Both the position numbers and the translations under genes were made by a program. From Leptolinea sp964424035 (lineage in GTDB: Bacteria > Chloroflexota > Anaerolineae > Anaerolineales > Anaerolineaceae): a stretch of DNA of 15,887 bases. The first letter of the stretch is position 1. Each line of letters begins with the position of its first letter. Positions 14,074 through 15,887 of this stretch are shown here, in pieces. The stretch covers positions 1 to 15,887 of the forward strand of contig CAYRHB010000089.1 in NCBI GenBank assembly GCA_964424035.1, read 5' to 3'. Under the pieces are notes generated by a model. It saw only the letters and a program-made list of their open reading frames with translations, did not search any database and was not told the origin of the DNA.

Positions 14074-14931
14074 GTGGAATATTCCATTGGCGACTTTTCA
14101 AAAATCTGCCGCCTCGGTATAAAAACATTGCGCTACTACCATGATATCGGGCTCCTCATTCCGGCGCGCATCGATAAATTCAGTTCATATCGCTATTATG
14201 ATGAGAAATCACTGGGACGGGTGGAAACCATCAGCCGGTTAAAAGAGCTGGGATTTCCCCTGGAAACTATTAAAGAGATTTTACTAAACTACAGTGAAGA
14301 TCAAAACCTGATTGAATATATGCAAACCCGGTTATCAGAAGTTAACAGGAAGATGGATGAATACACCGCCATCCGGGATAAAATTCAGGCTTTCGTTCAG
14401 CTCGAATCCATTGTCTCCCTGCCGATTGGTGAACCGACGGAAAAAGATGTGCCCGATCAATTTATAGCATCCATCCGGTACAAAGGCACCTATTCGGATA
14501 TTGACCGGCATATGTTGCGGCTGAATGAAATTTTCGATACCGTTGTTTGCGGACCAGCCTTTTGTCTTTATCATGATGAACATCATGCTGATGAGAATAT
14601 GCATATCGAATGCTGTCTCCCCATCCGCAAGAAAATGCCGGCAGCCGGAATAAAATATTACACGCTAAAAGGCGGCCGGATGATCTCCATCACCCATGAA
14701 GGTGATTATTCTTCCATCTGGAAAGCCTACCAGAAGATCGTTGATTATCTGAATAAACGGGATTTTCCCATTCTGCCCCCTTCAAGGGAAATCTATTTGC
14801 GCGGGAAAGGGAAATATCTGCCGGGTGTCCCGGAAAATTACCTTACAGAAATTCAATTCATTCTAAAAGATGATGAAGATCCAATAACCAGATCCATCCG
14901 TACGAAAGTCGCATTTAACATCCACGCCTGA
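14074..14931 (+). CDS. MerR-family regulator with GyrI-like effector domain
   Basis: A 285-residue transcription activator of the BmrR/TipA-like MerR group. The N-terminal winged helix-turn-helix reads EYSIGDFSKICRLGIKTLRYYHDIGLLIP, with the wing SSYRYYDEKSL. A dimerisation coiled coil follows (about 75-120), then a GyrI-like/AraC-E effector-binding domain (about 130-285), as in regulators that bind drugs or other small hydrophobic or cationic ligands. I choose the GTG at 14074 over the ATG at 14062. GGAG (14064-14067) lies six bases before the GTG, the ATG has no ribosome site, and the paralog downstream starts at exactly the same residue (MEYSIGD). It probably acts on the 19-bp-spacer promoter about 1.25 kb upstream, which is inferred. 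Confidence 0.9.
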   Translation: MEYSIGDFSKICRLGIKTLRYYHDIGLLIPARIDKFSSYRYYDEKSLGRVETISRLKELGFPLETIKEILLNYSEDQNLIEYMQTRLSEVNRKMDEYTAIRDKIQAFVQLESIVSLPIGEPTEKDVPDQFIASIRYKGTYSDIDRHMLRLNEIFDTVVCGPAFCLYHDEHHADENMHIECCLPIRKKMPAAGIKYYTLKGGRMISITHEGDYSSIWKAYQKIVDYLNKRDFPILPPSREIYLRGKGKYLPGVPENYLTEIQFILKDDEDPITRSIRTKVAFNIHA

Positions 14932-14978
14932 CCGGTTTCATCATAACCAACGGGTTTTCCGGGTAGAATGGGGAGATC

Positions 14979-15035
14979 ACGAAAATTCCCTTTCAACAAT
15001 GGATTGATCCAGCAATTTTCGTAAACACCTTTTTT
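14979..15035 (+). other. Long inverted repeat between the two MerR genes
   Basis: ACGAAAATT (14979-14987) and AATTTTCGT (15014-15022) form a 9-bp perfect inverted repeat with a 26-nt interior that includes GGAT-TG-ATCC (15001-15010). A run of six T's follows at 15030-15035. It could be a weak terminator of the first MerR gene or an operator for the second. The long loop and the seven-base gap to the T-run leave this open. Confidence 0.4.
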
Positions 15036-15076
15036 ATACCCAGACGACACGCAAATTTATCCACCGGAGAAGCCAG

Positions 15077-15887
15077 ATGGAATATTCGATCGGAGACCTT
15101 TCCAAGATCACCCGGGTATGCGGGAACACATTGCATCAATACCACCAGGAGGGTCTGGTTGTTCCCACCCGTGTAGATAAATTTACGTCCCGCCGTTACT
15201 ATGATGAAAATTGCCTGCATCGGGTGGAACTTGTCAATTGCTTTCACAGGATAGGTGTTTCCAAAGAATCCATCAAGAAAGTCCTGGGAAAACACAAAGA
15301 TCCCCGGCAGGTGGTAAAACACCTGCAATCAGCCATCAAAGACTCAAAGCATCATTGGGACAAGACCGGCCTGTCAATTGATGAAGCACGCATGTTTTTA
15401 CAGACTCAGCATTTGGATCAGAGAATAGTGGGAGACCTGGATATCAAGGTACTGCCAGAGGTATTTGCTGCCTGTCAACGTTTCACCGGAACAGGAATTG
15501 AGATGGAAGCCCGCATGCAGCAACTTCTTGAGAAATGCGGTATGAAAGCCATAGAAAACCCGATTTCACTATTCTATGACGATCACCAGTACGCCGAGAC
15601 TATGGATTTGGAATGCTGTGTTCCTGTTTCTGGCAAGTTTCCAGTTGCAGGGATAGAATTTCGCAACCTCCCCGGCACCAGGGCGGCAACGGTTTTGTAC
15701 GAAGGGCCCCTTGAGGGTATCTGGATGGGGTATAAAAAGATTTTGGATTACCTGAACAAGCACAACCTGGCAGTTCAAACGCCATCCCGCGAGGGGGGTT
15801 TTTTGGTTAAATTAACGGTTTTTCCCTTCAAACCCTTTTGGTCATTTGTGAAACCAATTTTTTGGGGGGTTTCCACACCACCCCAAT
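15077..15887 (+). CDS. Second MerR-family regulator, cut by window end
   Basis: Open from ATG 15077 (GGAG at 15066-15069, seven bases upstream) to the last base, at least 270 residues, with no stop in the window. It is a tandem paralog of the preceding regulator: MEYSIGDLSKITRV against EYSIGDFSKICRL, TRVDKFTSRRYYDENCL in the wing, and LFYDDHQYAETMDLECCVPV plus GIWMGYKKILDYLNK in the GyrI-like domain. The recognition helix region differs, reading GNTLHQYHQEGL where the paralog and the family have TLRYYHDIGL, so the DNA-contacting Arg and first Tyr are replaced. After PSRE (about residue 237) the similarity collapses in homopolymer-rich sequence, while traces such as FV...I..V can still be aligned with FVTEIQFPV-like endings. 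The last part is probably sequencing error, not real protein. Confidence 0.85.
   Translation, partial: MEYSIGDLSKITRVCGNTLHQYHQEGLVVPTRVDKFTSRRYYDENCLHRVELVNCFHRIGVSKESIKKVLGKHKDPRQVVKHLQSAIKDSKHHWDKTGLSIDEARMFLQTQHLDQRIVGDLDIKVLPEVFAACQRFTGTGIEMEARMQQLLEKCGMKAIENPISLFYDDHQYAETMDLECCVPVSGKFPVAGIEFRNLPGTRAATVLYEGPLEGIWMGYKKILDYLNKHNLAVQTPSREGGFLVKLTVFPFKPFWSFVKPIFWGVSTPPQ

Noticed and set aside
14932..15076. MerR-type 19-bp-spacer promoter before the second MerR gene
   Set aside because: TTGATC (15004-15009) and TATACC (15035-15040) are 25 bp apart and no dyad is centred between them.
1..15887. tRNA or rRNA genes, CRISPR arrays, insertion sequences, phage genes, attachment sites
   Set aside because: No cloverleaf, no regular direct-repeat array, and no transposase- or integrase-like protein was seen on either strand.

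Overview
The window looks like ordinary chromosome from a free-living bacterium of intermediate base composition, most likely a Chloroflexota lineage such as Anaerolineae. That placement is an inference from the general look of the ClpB and enolase proteins and the mix of housekeeping and orphan genes. No rRNA, tRNA, CRISPR array, insertion sequence or phage gene was found.

Layout. (1) 1-3112, plus strand: a tight gene string with the 3' part of an EamA/DMT transporter, a family 5 uracil-DNA glycosylase, a membrane-anchored alpha/beta hydrolase, a CxxC peroxiredoxin-like protein, and a cysteine-free protein of thioredoxin-like layout. The last three junctions overlap by 1, 4 and 4 nt. (2) 3117-6631, minus strand: enolase with a strong intrinsic terminator, preceded by a large GT-C type membrane glycosyltransferase with a TTG start. 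(3) 6632-8123: a divergent promoter region, a VOC/glyoxalase-fold protein on plus, and a convergent glycerophosphodiester phosphodiesterase on minus. (4) 8124-12681, plus: clpB, an ECF sigma factor, a small soluble zinc-binding anti-sigma factor, a DUF2892 membrane protein, and a thioredoxin fused to a second DUF2892 domain. (5) 12682-15887, plus: a BtrH-N/DUF4872 cysteine-acyltransferase-like gene behind a textbook MerR-type promoter, followed by two tandem MerR regulators with GyrI-like effector domains. The second regulator is cut by the window end.

Two regulatory modules stand out. Region 4 resembles the SigR/RsrA disulfide-stress arrangement known from actinobacteria: an ECF sigma factor with a soluble HxxxCxxC anti-sigma factor, next to a chaperone and a thioredoxin. 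The clpB start also carries a perfect short hairpin that hides its Shine-Dalgarno sequence. Region 5 looks like a small ligand-induced module in which a MerR regulator controls the BtrH-like gene through a 19-bp-spacer promoter with a centred dyad.

The last ~95 bases are rich in homopolymers, and the encoded protein stops resembling its paralog there. This suggests poor sequence quality at a contig end.
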